Below are positions 45,211-57,174 of a stretch of DNA of 64,000 nt, in pieces; position 1 is the stretch's first letter; each line of letters begins with the position of its first letter. The stretch is taken from contig NZ_SOZD01000007.1 in assembly GCF_004519335.1 (NCBI RefSeq), forward strand, positions 108,343 to 172,342. Reading direction: 5' to 3'. The DNA is from Jiella endophytica. GTDB taxonomy: Bacteria; Pseudomonadota; Alphaproteobacteria; Rhizobiales; Rhizobiaceae. Both the position numbers and the translations under genes were made by a program. The notes under the pieces are model-generated. The model was not told where the DNA came from. It ran no database searches and worked only from the letters and a program-made list of their open reading frames with translations.

Positions 45211-45855
45211 ATGGGCCTGATCGACCATTTCAGCCAGCCGCATGTTCCCGTCCTCGCCGGCGAGGATGTGATGCTGCGCCTGCCGCGCCGCTCCGACTAT
45301 CCGGCCTGGCGGGCGTTGCGGGGCGACAGCCGCGCCTTCCTGACGCCCTGGGAGCCGGTCTGGACCGAGGACGAGCTCGCCTGGCCGTCCTTCCGCCGCC
45401 GCATCGCCCGCTGCAACCAGGACGCCCGCGAGGGCAGCGGCTACGGCTTCTTCGTCTTCGACGCGCCCGGCAACACGCTGCTCGGCGGCATCACCGTCGG
45501 CCACATCCGCCGCGGCGTTGCCCAGTCGGCGACGCTCGGCTACTGGATGGGCGAGCGTTTCGCCGGCAGGGGCCACATGCGCCATGCCGTCGAGGCGGTG
45601 AAGCTGTTCGCCTTCGAGGTCGAGGGCCTGCATCGCATCGAGGCGGCGTGCCTGCCGAAGAACCAGCGGTCGATCCGGCTTCTGGAGCGCTGCGGCTTCA
45701 CCCGCGAGGGCCATCTTCGCGGCTATCTCAAGATCGCCGGGAAGTGGGAAGATCATTGTCTCTACGCATTGCTTGCGGAAGATTGGCTGCGGTCGGCGGA
45801 TCGGCCGTCGCAGCCACGGACGTCCTCGCAGGATCCCGTTGCGCTGGACGGCTGA
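45211..45855 (+). CDS. RimJ/RimL-type GNAT acetyltransferase
   Basis: A 214-residue GNAT. The acetyl-CoA site reads ERFAGRGHMRHAVEAV, preceded by LGYWMG, and the C-terminus has NQRSIRLLERCGFTREGHLRGYLKI, the RimJ signature. Such enzymes acetylate the N-terminus of ribosomal protein S5 or other substrates. Its location in the thrC-M16-GNAT-EAL run matches that of other Hyphomicrobiales. The last ~20 residues are extra. Confidence 0.88.
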   Translation: MGLIDHFSQPHVPVLAGEDVMLRLPRRSDYPAWRALRGDSRAFLTPWEPVWTEDELAWPSFRRRIARCNQDAREGSGYGFFVFDAPGNTLLGGITVGHIRRGVAQSATLGYWMGERFAGRGHMRHAVEAVKLFAFEVEGLHRIEAACLPKNQRSIRLLERCGFTREGHLRGYLKIAGKWEDHCLYALLAEDWLRSADRPSQPRTSSQDPVALDG

Positions 45856-45996
45856 TTACAACTTCACCACGGCGCCGAAAACTGCGACAATCCTTCGCTA
45901 CGGGGCATGCGGTGACAACGAAACTTGGCGGCCGCCCCGTCATGCGGCCCACCGACGGGACGGCGTGACGTGGCCAAAAGGAAAGCGCCGGAGGGT

Positions 45997-48885
45997 ATGC
46001 GGTTCATCATTCTGCGTTGGCTGATCGTCATTGTCGCCTTCGCCCCGTTTCTCGGCGAGATCTCGCCGGCCTTCGCGCTCGAACCGGTGAGCGTCTCGCG
46101 GGACGACGTCGCCATCGACCTGAAGCCGGCGACCGACCTTTATTTCGGCCAGGGCCGCAATTTCCAGGTGACCACCGTGCCGGGCGCCGACGGCATCGTG
46201 CGCCGCATCGAGGTGGAGGCGAAATCGCCTGCGGCCTCCGGCAACTGGGCGGTCTTCGCCCTCGCCAACAACACCGACGAACAGCTCGACCGGCTGGTGG
46301 TCGCCTCGCATTTCCGGCTCGTCGGCTCCGGCATCCTGTCGCCCGACCTCGGCTCGCAGCGCATCGCCTCGATCACCCCCAGCCAGGGTTTCGCGCTGGA
46401 GCGGCAGGCGAGCACCGACGCCGACGTCTTCCTCGTCACCCTCGATCCCGGCTCGGTGGTGACCTTCGTCGCCGAGCTGACCAGCCCCAGGCTGCCCGAG
46501 TTGCGGCTCTGGGAGCCGAACGGCTACAAGGACACGATCAACGCCTTCACCCTTTATCGCGGCATCGTTCTCGGCATTGCCGGCCTGCTCGCGGTGTTCC
46601 TGACGATCCTCTTCGTCGTCAAGGGATCGGCGATGTTCCCCGCCGCAGCGGCGCTCGCCTGGGCGGTGCTCGCCTATATCTGCATCGACTTCGACTTCTG
46701 GCAGAAGCTCCTGCCGCTCGCCCCCGGCCAGGAGCGGATCTGGCGGGCCGGCACCGAAGTCGCCCTCGCCTTCACTCTGGCGATGTTCCTGTTTGCCTAT
46801 CTCAACCTCAACCGCTGGCACCGGGCGCTGTCGATCACCCTCCTCGTCTGGCTGACGCTGCTCGCCGGCCTCGGGGCGCTCGCCGCCTTCGAGCCGGTGG
46901 TCGCCTCGGGCATCGCCCGTCTGTCGCTGGCGGCGACCGCCGGCATCGGCCTCGCGCTGATCGCCGGCCTCGCCTTCCAGGGCTTCGACCGGGCGGTGAT
47001 GCTGATCCCCACCTGGTGCCTGATCATTCTCTGGCTGGTGGCCAGCTGGATGACGGTCACCGGCCGCATCGACAACGACATCATCCAGCCGGCGCTCGGC
47101 GGCGGCCTGGTGCTGATCGTTCTGCTGATCGGCTTCACGGTGATGCAGCACGCCTTTGCCGGCGGCAGCTTCGCCCAGGGGCTGCTCTCCGACATGGAGC
47201 GCCGTTCGCTGGCGCTCGCAGGGGCCGGGGACGCGGTGTTCGACTGGGACGTGCCCCGCGACCGCATCTTCCTCGGCGCCGACGGCGACACCCTTTCCGG
47301 CATGCCGATCGCCGCGATGAACGGCGCCGCCCGGGACTGGCTGCCGATCCTCCATCCCGACGACCGCGACCGCTTCAAGCTGACCTTCGACACGGTGATC
47401 GAGCATCGCCGCGGCCGCATCGTCCAGGAATTCCGGGTTTCCGACGAGGACGGCCATTATCACTGGATGCAGCTGCGGGCCCGCCCCGTGCTCGGCTCCG
47501 ACGGCGAGGTGGTGCGCTGCGTCGGCACGATGAAGGACGTCACCGACCTGAAGAAGGCCGAGGAGCGCCTGCTCCACGACGCGCTGCACGACCAGCTGAC
47601 GGGCCTGCCGAACCGCGAGCTCTTCGGCGACCGGCTGGAGGCGATCGGCGTTCTTGCCGCCACCCGCGACGACGTGCGACCGACGATCTTCGTCATCGAC
47701 ATCGACCGCTTCAAGCAGGTGAACGACGACTTCGGCCTGGCGGTGGGCGACACCATCCTCCTCACCGTCGGCCGGCGGCTGAAGCGCATCCTGAAGCCGC
47801 AGGACTCCCTCGCCCGTCTCGGCAGCGACCAGTTCGGCCTGATCCTCGTCTCCGAAAGCGACGTCGGCGCCGTCGCGGCCTTTGCCGAAACGCTGCGCGA
47901 GGCGATCAAGGCGCCGATCTCGCTCGCCGGCCGGGAGATCGTGCTGACCGGCTCGATCGGCCTCAGTGGCTGGGCGGAGGGCGCCACCAGCGAGGAGACG
48001 CTGAAGGAAGCCGAACTCGCCATGTATCAGGCCAAGCGCTTCGGCGGCGACCGGATCGAGCCGTTCCGGCCGGCCTACAAGACCATCGGCTCGGGGCGCC
48101 TGCAGCTGGAATCGGATCTGCGCCGGGCCTTCGAGCGCTCGGAACTGTCGCTGGCGTTCCAGCCGATCGTCGACCTCGAAACCGAGAAGGTCGCCGGCTT
48201 CGAGGCGCTCCTGCGCTGGGAGCATCCGCGCCGCGGCACGATCTCGCCGGCGGAGTTCATCCCGATCGCCGAGAATACCGGCCTCATCGTCACCCTCGGC
48301 CAGTTCGCGCTGGAGGAGGCGGCCAAGCGGCTCTGCGACCTGCACCGGGCGACCGGCGACGACAGCTTCTTCATGTCGGTGAACATCTCCAGCCGCCAGC
48401 TGATCCGCCAGGACCTGATCGCCGACGTCAAAAGCGTGCTCGATCGCTACAAGCTGTCGCCCGCCAGCCTGAAGCTCGAACTGACCGAGTCGATGGTGAT
48501 GGACAATCCCGAGCGTTCGGCGAAGCTCCTGGCCCGGCTGCGCGACCTCGGCATCGGCCTGTCCCTCGACGATTTCGGCACCGGCCACTCCTCGCTCGCC
48601 TATCTGATGCGCTTTCCCTTCGACACGCTGAAGATCGACCAGTCGTTCCTGAGGAACAACGACCGGCCGCAGCGGCCGATCATCCTCCATTCGATCGTGA
48701 CCATGGCCCACGATCTGGAGCTGAAGGTCGTCGCAGAGGGCGTCGAGACCGAGGGCGACATCGTCCAGCTGAGGCAGCTGAACTGCGAATACGCCCAGAG
48801 CTTCGCCTTCTCGCCGCCCTTGAACTTCGAGATGGCGCGGCGACTGCTGGTCGACCGCTCGGCGAGCCTGAAACGGGCGAGCTGA
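45997..48885 (+). CDS. 7TM-sensor PAS-GGDEF-EAL protein with degenerate GGDEF
   Basis: A 962-residue protein: signal sequence (MRFIILRWLIVIVAFAP...), a periplasmic beta-rich domain to ~185, seven membrane segments (~195-400), a PAS domain (~415-535, HPDDRDRFKL), a GGDEF domain (~550-700) and an EAL domain (~715-955). The GGDEF motif is replaced by GSDQF in ARLGSDQFGLI, so cyclase activity is unlikely. The EAL domain is complete: EALLRWEHP, VNISSRQL, ELTES, DDFGTG, so it should hydrolyse c-di-GMP. Start uncertain: ATG 45997 or GTG 45970. Confidence 0.9.
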   Translation: MRFIILRWLIVIVAFAPFLGEISPAFALEPVSVSRDDVAIDLKPATDLYFGQGRNFQVTTVPGADGIVRRIEVEAKSPAASGNWAVFALANNTDEQLDRLVVASHFRLVGSGILSPDLGSQRIASITPSQGFALERQASTDADVFLVTLDPGSVVTFVAELTSPRLPELRLWEPNGYKDTINAFTLYRGIVLGIAGLLAVFLTILFVVKGSAMFPAAAALAWAVLAYICIDFDFWQKLLPLAPGQERIWRAGTEVALAFTLAMFLFAYLNLNRWHRALSITLLVWLTLLAGLGALAAFEPVVASGIARLSLAATAGIGLALIAGLAFQGFDRAVMLIPTWCLIILWLVASWMTVTGRIDNDIIQPALGGGLVLIVLLIGFTVMQHAFAGGSFAQGLLSDMERRSLALAGAGDAVFDWDVPRDRIFLGADGDTLSGMPIAAMNGAARDWLPILHPDDRDRFKLTFDTVIEHRRGRIVQEFRVSDEDGHYHWMQLRARPVLGSDGEVVRCVGTMKDVTDLKKAEERLLHDALHDQLTGLPNRELFGDRLEAIGVLAATRDDVRPTIFVIDIDRFKQVNDDFGLAVGDTILLTVGRRLKRILKPQDSLARLGSDQFGLILVSESDVGAVAAFAETLREAIKAPISLAGREIVLTGSIGLSGWAEGATSEETLKEAELAMYQAKRFGGDRIEPFRPAYKTIGSGRLQLESDLRRAFERSELSLAFQPIVDLETEKVAGFEALLRWEHPRRGTISPAEFIPIAENTGLIVTLGQFALEEAAKRLCDLHRATGDDSFFMSVNISSRQLIRQDLIADVKSVLDRYKLSPASLKLELTESMVMDNPERSAKLLARLRDLGIGLSLDDFGTGHSSLAYLMRFPFDTLKIDQSFLRNNDRPQRPIILHSIVTMAHDLELKVVAEGVETEGDIVQLRQLNCEYAQSFAFSPPLNFEMARRLLVDRSASLKRAS

Positions 48886-48950
48886 TCGCCGCGACGCGGG
48901 CTCTGGCGCTTCCAATGACTGATCGATCGCAACCACGAAGGATCAGTCCG

Positions 48951-49022
48951 ATGGCCCCGCTCGTCCAGATCGCCAACGCCAAGCGTTTCCTCATCACCCG
49001 TCCGGCCCAGCCGAAGCAGTGA
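48951..49022 (+). CDS. Possible 23-residue microprotein
   Basis: ATG 48951 to TGA encodes MAPLVQIANAKRFLITRPAQ plus three residues, with GAAGGA about 8 nt before the start and ordinary codon use. The last ~18 bp (CCGGCCCAGCCGAAGCAGTGA-like) are repeated imperfectly right after, GGCCCAGCCGAAGCGGTGA. Too short to judge by composition. Confidence 0.3.
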   Translation: MAPLVQIANAKRFLITRPAQPKQ

Positions 49023-49137
49023 CCCGTCAACCGGCCCAGCCGAAGCGGTGATCCGTTTACGGTCGCTGCAAGCGGCCAGATGAACCGGTGCGGCGCAATG
49101 CCGAGGTCGATCGCGGCCGGCCAAAAAGGCTCGCGGC

Positions 49138-49314
49138 CTATCCGGCGACGACCGCGTAGATCGCCTGGATGACGCTGGCGCCGCCGATCGGCGCAATCAC
49201 CAGCGAGACGACGAAGGCGCCGACCGACCACAGGATGATCGTCTCGTCGCGCTCGGACAGCCGCCTGCGCCCTGGCTCCGGCGGGCTCCACTCGTTCTTC
49301 TCGTCGAGAAACAT
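49138..49314 (-). CDS. Small single-pass membrane protein
   Basis: A 58-residue protein: a charged N-terminus (MFLDEKNEWSPPEPGRRRLS) and a hydrophobic C-terminal half (~29-57) with one, perhaps two, membrane helices. GGAGG precedes ATG 49314 at good spacing. I do not recognise a family. Confidence 0.6.
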   Translation of the reverse strand: MFLDEKNEWSPPEPGRRRLSERDETIILWSVGAFVVSLVIAPIGGASVIQAIYAVVAG

Positions 49315-49434
49315 CGCCTGCCTCCGGAGAAACGCTGAGATCGCGTTCAAGCAGAGGCCTCGGCAGGGCAAGTGTCAAGCTGGCCCGACGCCGCAGAGGT
49401 CACGGGCGACAGGGAGGCCGGCGCGTTCCCGCCA

Positions 49435-49533
49435 GCGCGCCGTGCGTCCGATAGGACTGACGAAGGACGCGCTATCTCTTTGATGCTGCGCATCGAGCTT
49501 TCCGAAACTCGATTGCGATTTTCGGGCCGATGC
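49435..49533. repeat. Rhizobial-type mosaic hairpin repeat, copy 2
   Basis: Matches copy 1 at 37037-37136, with the same two-module layout. The right core is CCGAAACTCG-ATTG-CGATTTTCGG (one mismatch) and the left is GTGCGTCC-GATA-GGACTGAC (more decayed). It lies 85 bp past the ftsK stop in a 304-bp gap that holds no gene. Confidence 0.85.
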
Positions 49534-49618
49534 CGAAACGGGCAGGCTCTGGCCCCGCAACCACGATGCCTTCCCTTGTCGGCGTGCCACAGACGATTCG
49601 TTCAAAAGCCTGCGGGCC

Positions 49619-52480
49619 TCACATCTCGTCTTCGGTCGGCACCAGGATCTCGCGCTTGCCGGCGTGGTTGGCCGGGCCGACGATGCCCTCCTGCTCCATC
49701 TTCTCGATGATCGAGGCGGCGCGGTTGTAGCCAATGCCGAGCCGGCGCTGGATGTAGGAGGTGGACGCCTTGCCGTCCCGAAGCACGACCGCCACCGCCT
49801 GGTCGTAGGGATCGTCGGAATCGTCGCCCATCCCGCCGGAGGAGCCGCCCGACCCCGACGCCCCGCCGCCGGCGGAGCCGCCGTCCTCGTCCTCGTCCTC
49901 GAGGATCGCATCGAGATAGTCGGGCACGCCCTGCGACTTCAGGTGATTGACGATCTTCTGGACTTCCGGATCGTCGACGAAGGGGCCGTGGACGCGCTGG
50001 ATGCGCCCGCCGCCGGCCATGAACAGCATGTCGCCCATGCCGAGCAGCTGCTCGGCGCCCTGTTCGCCCAAGATGGTGCGCGAGTCGATCTTCGACGTCA
50101 CCTGGAAGGAGATACGGGTCGGGAAGTTCGCCTTGATCGTGCCGGTGATGACGTCGACCGAGGGGCGCTGGGTCGCCATGATCACGTGGATGCCGGCGGC
50201 TCGGGCCATCTGGGCGAGGCGCTGGACGGCGCCCTCGATGTCCTTGCCGGCGACCATCATCAGGTCGGCCATCTCGTCGATGATGACGACGATATAGGGC
50301 AACGGCTCGAGATCGAACTCCTCGGTCTCGAAGATCGGCTCGCCGGTCTCCCGGTCGAAGCCGGTCTGCACCGTTCGGGACATCGTCTCGCCCCGCTCCA
50401 TCGCCTGTTTGACGCGGGAGTTGAAGCCGTCGATGTTGCGCACGCCCACCTTCGACATCTTGCGATAGCGGTCCTCCATCTCGCGGACCGTCCATTTCAG
50501 CGCGACGACGGCCTTCTTCGGATCGGTGACGACCGGCGAGAGGAGATGCGGGATGCCGTCATAGATCGACAGTTCCAGCATCTTCGGATCGATCATGATC
50601 AGCCGGCATTCGGCCGGGGTGAAGCGGTAGAGCAGCGACAGGATCATCGTGTTGATCGACACGGATTTACCGGATCCCGTGGTGCCGGCGACGAGAAGAT
50701 GCGGCATCTTGGCGAGATCGGCGATCACCGCCTCGCCGCCGATGGTCTTGCCGAGGACCAGCGGCAGCTTGCCCTTGTTCTGGTTGAACGCCTCGGAGGC
50801 GATCATCTCGCGATAATAGACCGTCTCGCGGCGCTGGTTCGGCAGCTCGATGCCGATGGCGTTCTTGCCGGGGATGACCGCGACGCGGGCGGCGATCGCC
50901 GACATCGAGCGGGCGATGTCGTCGGCAAGGCCAATGACGCGGGAGGACTTGATGCCCGGCGCCGGCTCGAGCTCGTAGAGGGTGACGACCGGTCCCGGCC
51001 GCACCTCGATGATCTCGCCCTTGACGCCGAAATCTTCCAGAACGCCTTCGAGCAGCCTGGCGTTTTCCTGCAGCGCCTCGGGCGACATCGAGGAATCGCG
51101 GCCGGTCGCCTTGGCCGGCGAGAGAAACTCGATCGAGGGCAGCTCGAAGGTCGCCGAATCGGCGACGGTCATCGGCTGCGGCGCGGATTTCATCGCGACG
51201 GCCCGGCCGGAGCCGGTGCGCAGCCGCTGCTGGTCGGCGGTCACCGTGCGCTGGGGGACGACGCGGGTGTCGCCGCCGCCGGACGCCTCGGCCGGGTTCG
51301 AACGGGCGGGCGAAGGCTGCGGGCGCGAGGGCTGGCCGGCCGCCGGGCGATCCATGTCCGGTTCGCTGCGCTGCTTCTCGCGGGCCGCCTTGCGTCCGGG
51401 AAAGGCGACGATGTTGCCGGAGAGAAGGCCGCGCCAGCCGCCGCCCTCTTCCTCGCGGGCCTCGCCGCGGCCGGTGGTCACCCGGTCGTCGGGGCTGAGC
51501 GACATCGCGTCGCCGACTTGCGGAGCGGGGTTTGCCGCCGCCGCGCGGATCTCGGCGTCGAAGCCGTCCTGCTCGGCCGCCTGCCAGTCGCCCTCCGGCT
51601 GCCAGTCGGTGAAGTCCTCGTCCTCGTCGTCCTGCCAGTCGGTCGGATCGACGAAGCTCTGGCTGTTGTTGGCAGGCATCGAGACGCGGATCGAGCGGCT
51701 GGACGGGTCGACGAGAGCCGGGGCCGGCGGCGCGAAATTGCCGTCGTCCTCGTCGTGCCAGTTCTGGAAGCGCTCGCCGAATTCCGGCTCCTTGACCTTG
51801 CGGCGCTGCTCGCTGTGGCGCTGCCAGGCGGCCTTGGCGGAAAACAGCATGTGGGCGCCGGCGCCGATGAGGAGCGACAGGCGCCCCTCGCCTTCGTCCT
51901 CGGCATCGAGGCTGCGGGGCTTTTCGACATAGCGGCCGATCAGCGCGGCGCCGTTGAGATAGAGCCAGGCGGCGGGAGCTGCGAGGATCGCGGCCAGCGG
52001 CAGCGCCCAGACGCCGCTCGGATAGCCGCCGAAAATCCCGGCCGGAATTTTTAGAAGAAGATCGCCGGCAACGCCGCCGATGCCGATCGGCAGCGGCCAG
52101 CTTTCCGGCGCCGGCAGGCAGCCGAGGGCGGCGCAGGCGACGACGATGCCGCCGACCGCGTACCAGCCGCGCTTCCAGACATGGTCGACGCTGCGACCGC
52201 TGATCAGCCGCAGGGCCCAGATCACCGGCAAAGCGATCACCAGCGCCGCGCCGATGCCGAAGATCTGCATCACCAGATCGGCGACGATCGCCCCGGTGGC
52301 GCCGGCGGCGTTCTCGATCATGTTCTGGTTGGACTGGCTGAGCGAAGGGTCGGTGACCGACCATGTGGCGCAGGCAAGGCCAAGATAGGCCGCAAGCAGC
52401 AGAAGGCCGATCGCCCCCGCCACCTCGATGCCGCGCCGAAAGAAGGAACTCTGCTGCTCGCCGACCGCTAGATACGCCAT
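49619..52480 (-). CDS. ftsK: DNA translocase FtsK
   Basis: A 953-residue protein: four N-terminal membrane segments (~15-190), an acidic, proline-rich linker (~190-480), the motor with Walker A GTTGSGKS and Walker B-like [13 protein letters not shown], and the C-terminal winged-helix gamma domain ([25 protein letters not shown]), which reads KOPS. It pumps the chromosome terminus through the septum and activates dif recombination. The linker is Asp/Glu-rich (DDEDEDF) with a Gly/Ser-rich stretch before gamma. Confidence 0.97.
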   Translation of the reverse strand: MAYLAVGEQQSSFFRRGIEVAGAIGLLLLAAYLGLACATWSVTDPSLSQSNQNMIENAAGATGAIVADLVMQIFGIGAALVIALPVIWALRLISGRSVDHVWKRGWYAVGGIVVACAALGCLPAPESWPLPIGIGGVAGDLLLKIPAGIFGGYPSGVWALPLAAILAAPAAWLYLNGAALIGRYVEKPRSLDAEDEGEGRLSLLIGAGAHMLFSAKAAWQRHSEQRRKVKEPEFGERFQNWHDEDDGNFAPPAPALVDPSSRSIRVSMPANNSQSFVDPTDWQDDEDEDFTDWQPEGDWQAAEQDGFDAEIRAAAANPAPQVGDAMSLSPDDRVTTGRGEAREEEGGGWRGLLSGNIVAFPGRKAAREKQRSEPDMDRPAAGQPSRPQPSPARSNPAEASGGGDTRVVPQRTVTADQQRLRTGSGRAVAMKSAPQPMTVADSATFELPSIEFLSPAKATGRDSSMSPEALQENARLLEGVLEDFGVKGEIIEVRPGPVVTLYELEPAPGIKSSRVIGLADDIARSMSAIAARVAVIPGKNAIGIELPNQRRETVYYREMIASEAFNQNKGKLPLVLGKTIGGEAVIADLAKMPHLLVAGTTGSGKSVSINTMILSLLYRFTPAECRLIMIDPKMLELSIYDGIPHLLSPVVTDPKKAVVALKWTVREMEDRYRKMSKVGVRNIDGFNSRVKQAMERGETMSRTVQTGFDRETGEPIFETEEFDLEPLPYIVVIIDEMADLMMVAGKDIEGAVQRLAQMARAAGIHVIMATQRPSVDVITGTIKANFPTRISFQVTSKIDSRTILGEQGAEQLLGMGDMLFMAGGGRIQRVHGPFVDDPEVQKIVNHLKSQGVPDYLDAILEDEDEDGGSAGGGASGSGGSSGGMGDDSDDPYDQAVAVVLRDGKASTSYIQRRLGIGYNRAASIIEKMEQEGIVGPANHAGKREILVPTEDEM

Positions 52481-52672
52481 TACCCGACCCGTCAGGAATT
52501 CTCGGATCAGAGGGCCGCCCGGTCATCGGTCCGGCATCCTCCAAACTGCCGGCAGCCTACGGTCATTGAGGTTAAGAGTGACTTAAGATTAAGACGCCGT
52601 TAGGAAAATTTGCTCAATTGCCAACGCCGGTGTCGCAAAAACGGCGCATCCGGACAGCGGCTCGCCGAGAGC

Positions 52673-53950
52673 TCAGCCATGCAGCTTCAGCTGCGCGCCC
52701 TTGGCGGGCGACAGCCAGTCCGCAAAGATCGCGACGCCACCGCGCAACGGGCCGAGCAGCGTCCATTGATGGCGGCGCTGCAGGCTCTGATAGGCGGCAA
52801 GGGCGAAGCGGCCCTTGACCAGAAAGTCGTTCTTGCGACCGAAGCCGATCTGCCCGACCGATCCGGCCCTTGCCAGCGACAACAGGCGTCCGCGATCGGA
52901 ATAGACGAAGGGTTCGGGCTGCTCGCCGCCAAGCAGCTTCGGGATCGCCGTGGCCAGATAGTCGGCCTGCTGGCTGGCGCATTGCGCCGTGGGCGGCAGC
53001 GGCGCGTCGGCGCCCTCGGGCGTGAAGGCGGCGGCGTCTCCCATCACCTGGATCGCCGGGTCGAGAAAGGTGCAGAGGCGCTGGTCGACGACGATGCGGC
53101 CCTTCTTGTCGGTCTGAAAATCGGCAAGCTTTGCCAGCGCCGGATTGCCGACGAGGCCGGCCGCCCAGACGGTGATATCGGCGGGGTGGCGGGTGCCGTC
53201 CTTTGCAACCACCTCGTCCGGCGTCACCTCGGCGATCTGCGCACCGGTGAGCGTGTCGATGTCGAGCGCTTCCAGCCGCGCCGCGACGTTGCGGCGAAGG
53301 TCGTCGCCGGCTCCCGGCATCAGCTCGGGGGCCGCCTCGGCGATCAGGATGCGCAGCATGTCGCGCGGGCCCCTGCCGCCCGATCGGAAGAAGCCGCCCT
53401 CGACCTCGCGCAGATGCGCAGCGAGTTCGGTGCCGGTGGCGCCCGAGCCGACGATGACGACATGGGCCGGCCTGCCGCTCTCGCGGGCAGTGATCATCAG
53501 CGCGATGAAGCGCGCCCGGAAGCGGTCGGCGTCGGTGCGCTCGTCGAGCCGCACCGCATGTTCGACGACGCCCCTTGTGCCGAAATCCGGCGTCACGCCG
53601 CCGAGCGCCACCACGAGATGGTCGTAGGAGATGTCGCGCGGCGCGGCCCCGCGCCCGTCAGGGGCGGTCGGGCCGGTGAGGTGCACCGACTTTCGGGCCG
53701 TGTCGATCGTCTCGACATTGCCCTGCTCGAACTCGAAGCCGCGCATGCGCGCGACCATGTAGTAGCTGAGCTCTGACAGCGTCGAATCGATCGTCCCGGC
53801 GGCAAATTCATGCAGCCGCGGCTTCCACAGATGCGAGGCCTGACGGTCGACCAGCGTCACCGTCATGTCGCTCCGGGTGCCGAGCCGCGCCGCGAGCTCG
53901 GAGCCGCCGGCTCCGCCGCCCAGGATGACGACGCGGGGCAGATCGGCCAC
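52673..53950 (-). CDS. ndh: Type II NADH dehydrogenase-like FAD oxidoreductase
   Basis: A 425-residue two-dinucleotide-domain flavoprotein. The FAD site is VVILGGGAGGSELAARLG at the N-terminus, the NADH site VVIVGSGATGTELAAHL near residue 165, and VMGDAAAF binds FAD near the C-terminus. These match NDH-2, which passes electrons from NADH to quinone without proton pumping. The C-terminal amphipathic helix is the likely membrane attachment. It starts with GTG 53950, 2 bp after the DUF3096 stop, so the two are coupled. Confidence 0.9.
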   Translation of the reverse strand: MADLPRVVILGGGAGGSELAARLGTRSDMTVTLVDRQASHLWKPRLHEFAAGTIDSTLSELSYYMVARMRGFEFEQGNVETIDTARKSVHLTGPTAPDGRGAAPRDISYDHLVVALGGVTPDFGTRGVVEHAVRLDERTDADRFRARFIALMITARESGRPAHVVIVGSGATGTELAAHLREVEGGFFRSGGRGPRDMLRILIAEAAPELMPGAGDDLRRNVAARLEALDIDTLTGAQIAEVTPDEVVAKDGTRHPADITVWAAGLVGNPALAKLADFQTDKKGRIVVDQRLCTFLDPAIQVMGDAAAFTPEGADAPLPPTAQCASQQADYLATAIPKLLGGEQPEPFVYSDRGRLLSLARAGSVGQIGFGRKNDFLVKGRFALAAYQSLQRRHQWTLLGPLRGGVAIFADWLSPAKGAQLKLHG

Positions 53951-53952
53951 GG

Positions 53953-54105
53953 TCAGCCCGGCAGATGGATGAGATTGGGAAACAGCCCCATCAGTCCGAC
54001 GACGATGAGATAGATGGCGACGATGATGTTGAGCAGCCGCGGCACGACGAGGATCAGGATCCCGGCGACGAGGGCGACGAGCGGCTGAATGGCGATGACT
54101 TCCAT
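53953..54105 (-). CDS. DUF3096 small membrane protein
   Basis: A 50-residue hydrophobic protein, MEVIAIQPLVALVAGILILV followed by VPRLLNIIVAIYLIVVGLMG, two helices joined by a VPRLLN turn: the DUF3096 pattern. Function unknown. Its stop lies 2 bp before the NDH-2 start; it may help anchor or regulate the enzyme, but that is inference. Confidence 0.85.
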   Translation of the reverse strand: MEVIAIQPLVALVAGILILVVPRLLNIIVAIYLIVVGLMGLFPNLIHLPG

Positions 54106-54402
54106 GGGGGGCCTCCGATAGAGGCCGGTAATTAGGGGAGCCGGATGGACATGTGAGTCCTCGCCGGAAAATCCGTCGCATCCCATACAAAGTTTCGGAA
54201 TGCCGCCCTCGCGCAGGAGATTTCGTTGCCTTCGGAGCCAGCCGATTGCGGCTGGGGCAAGCATGCAAAGGGCGACGGCCGGATGCGGCGATGCGGCGTC
54301 CCTAGCCCCCAAAAGAAGGGGGCGGCCATGGCCGCCCCTTCCGGATTGTCTGGAGATCAGGCTTGCCGACGGGGCGAGACCGCCCACGCTTGTCCGTTCC
54401 GG
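54106..54402. other. Gap upstream of DUF3096, with terminator
   Basis: 297 bp; holds the ndh-operon promoter region and the receptor terminator at 54311-54340. No gene seen. Confidence 0.5.
54311..54340 (-). terminator. Terminator of the first chemoreceptor in the array
   Basis: GGGGCGGCC-AT-GGCCGCCCC is a 20-bp palindrome; on the minus strand it is followed by CTTCTTTTGG. The hairpin and the sequence back to the stop codon are shared with the terminator at 60664-60694. Confidence 0.85.
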
Positions 54403-57132
<2,730 letters not shown>

Positions 57133-57174
57133 GGTCGAGCTGGGGCGCCAGGCTTTTCGCCGACGCGCCTTCTC

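Noticed and set aside
45940..49022. Two ~1000-residue frames overlapping the EAL gene
   Set aside because: Shadows of the 7TM-PAS-GGDEF-EAL gene in other frames; Arg/Pro/Ala-rich, with no domain.
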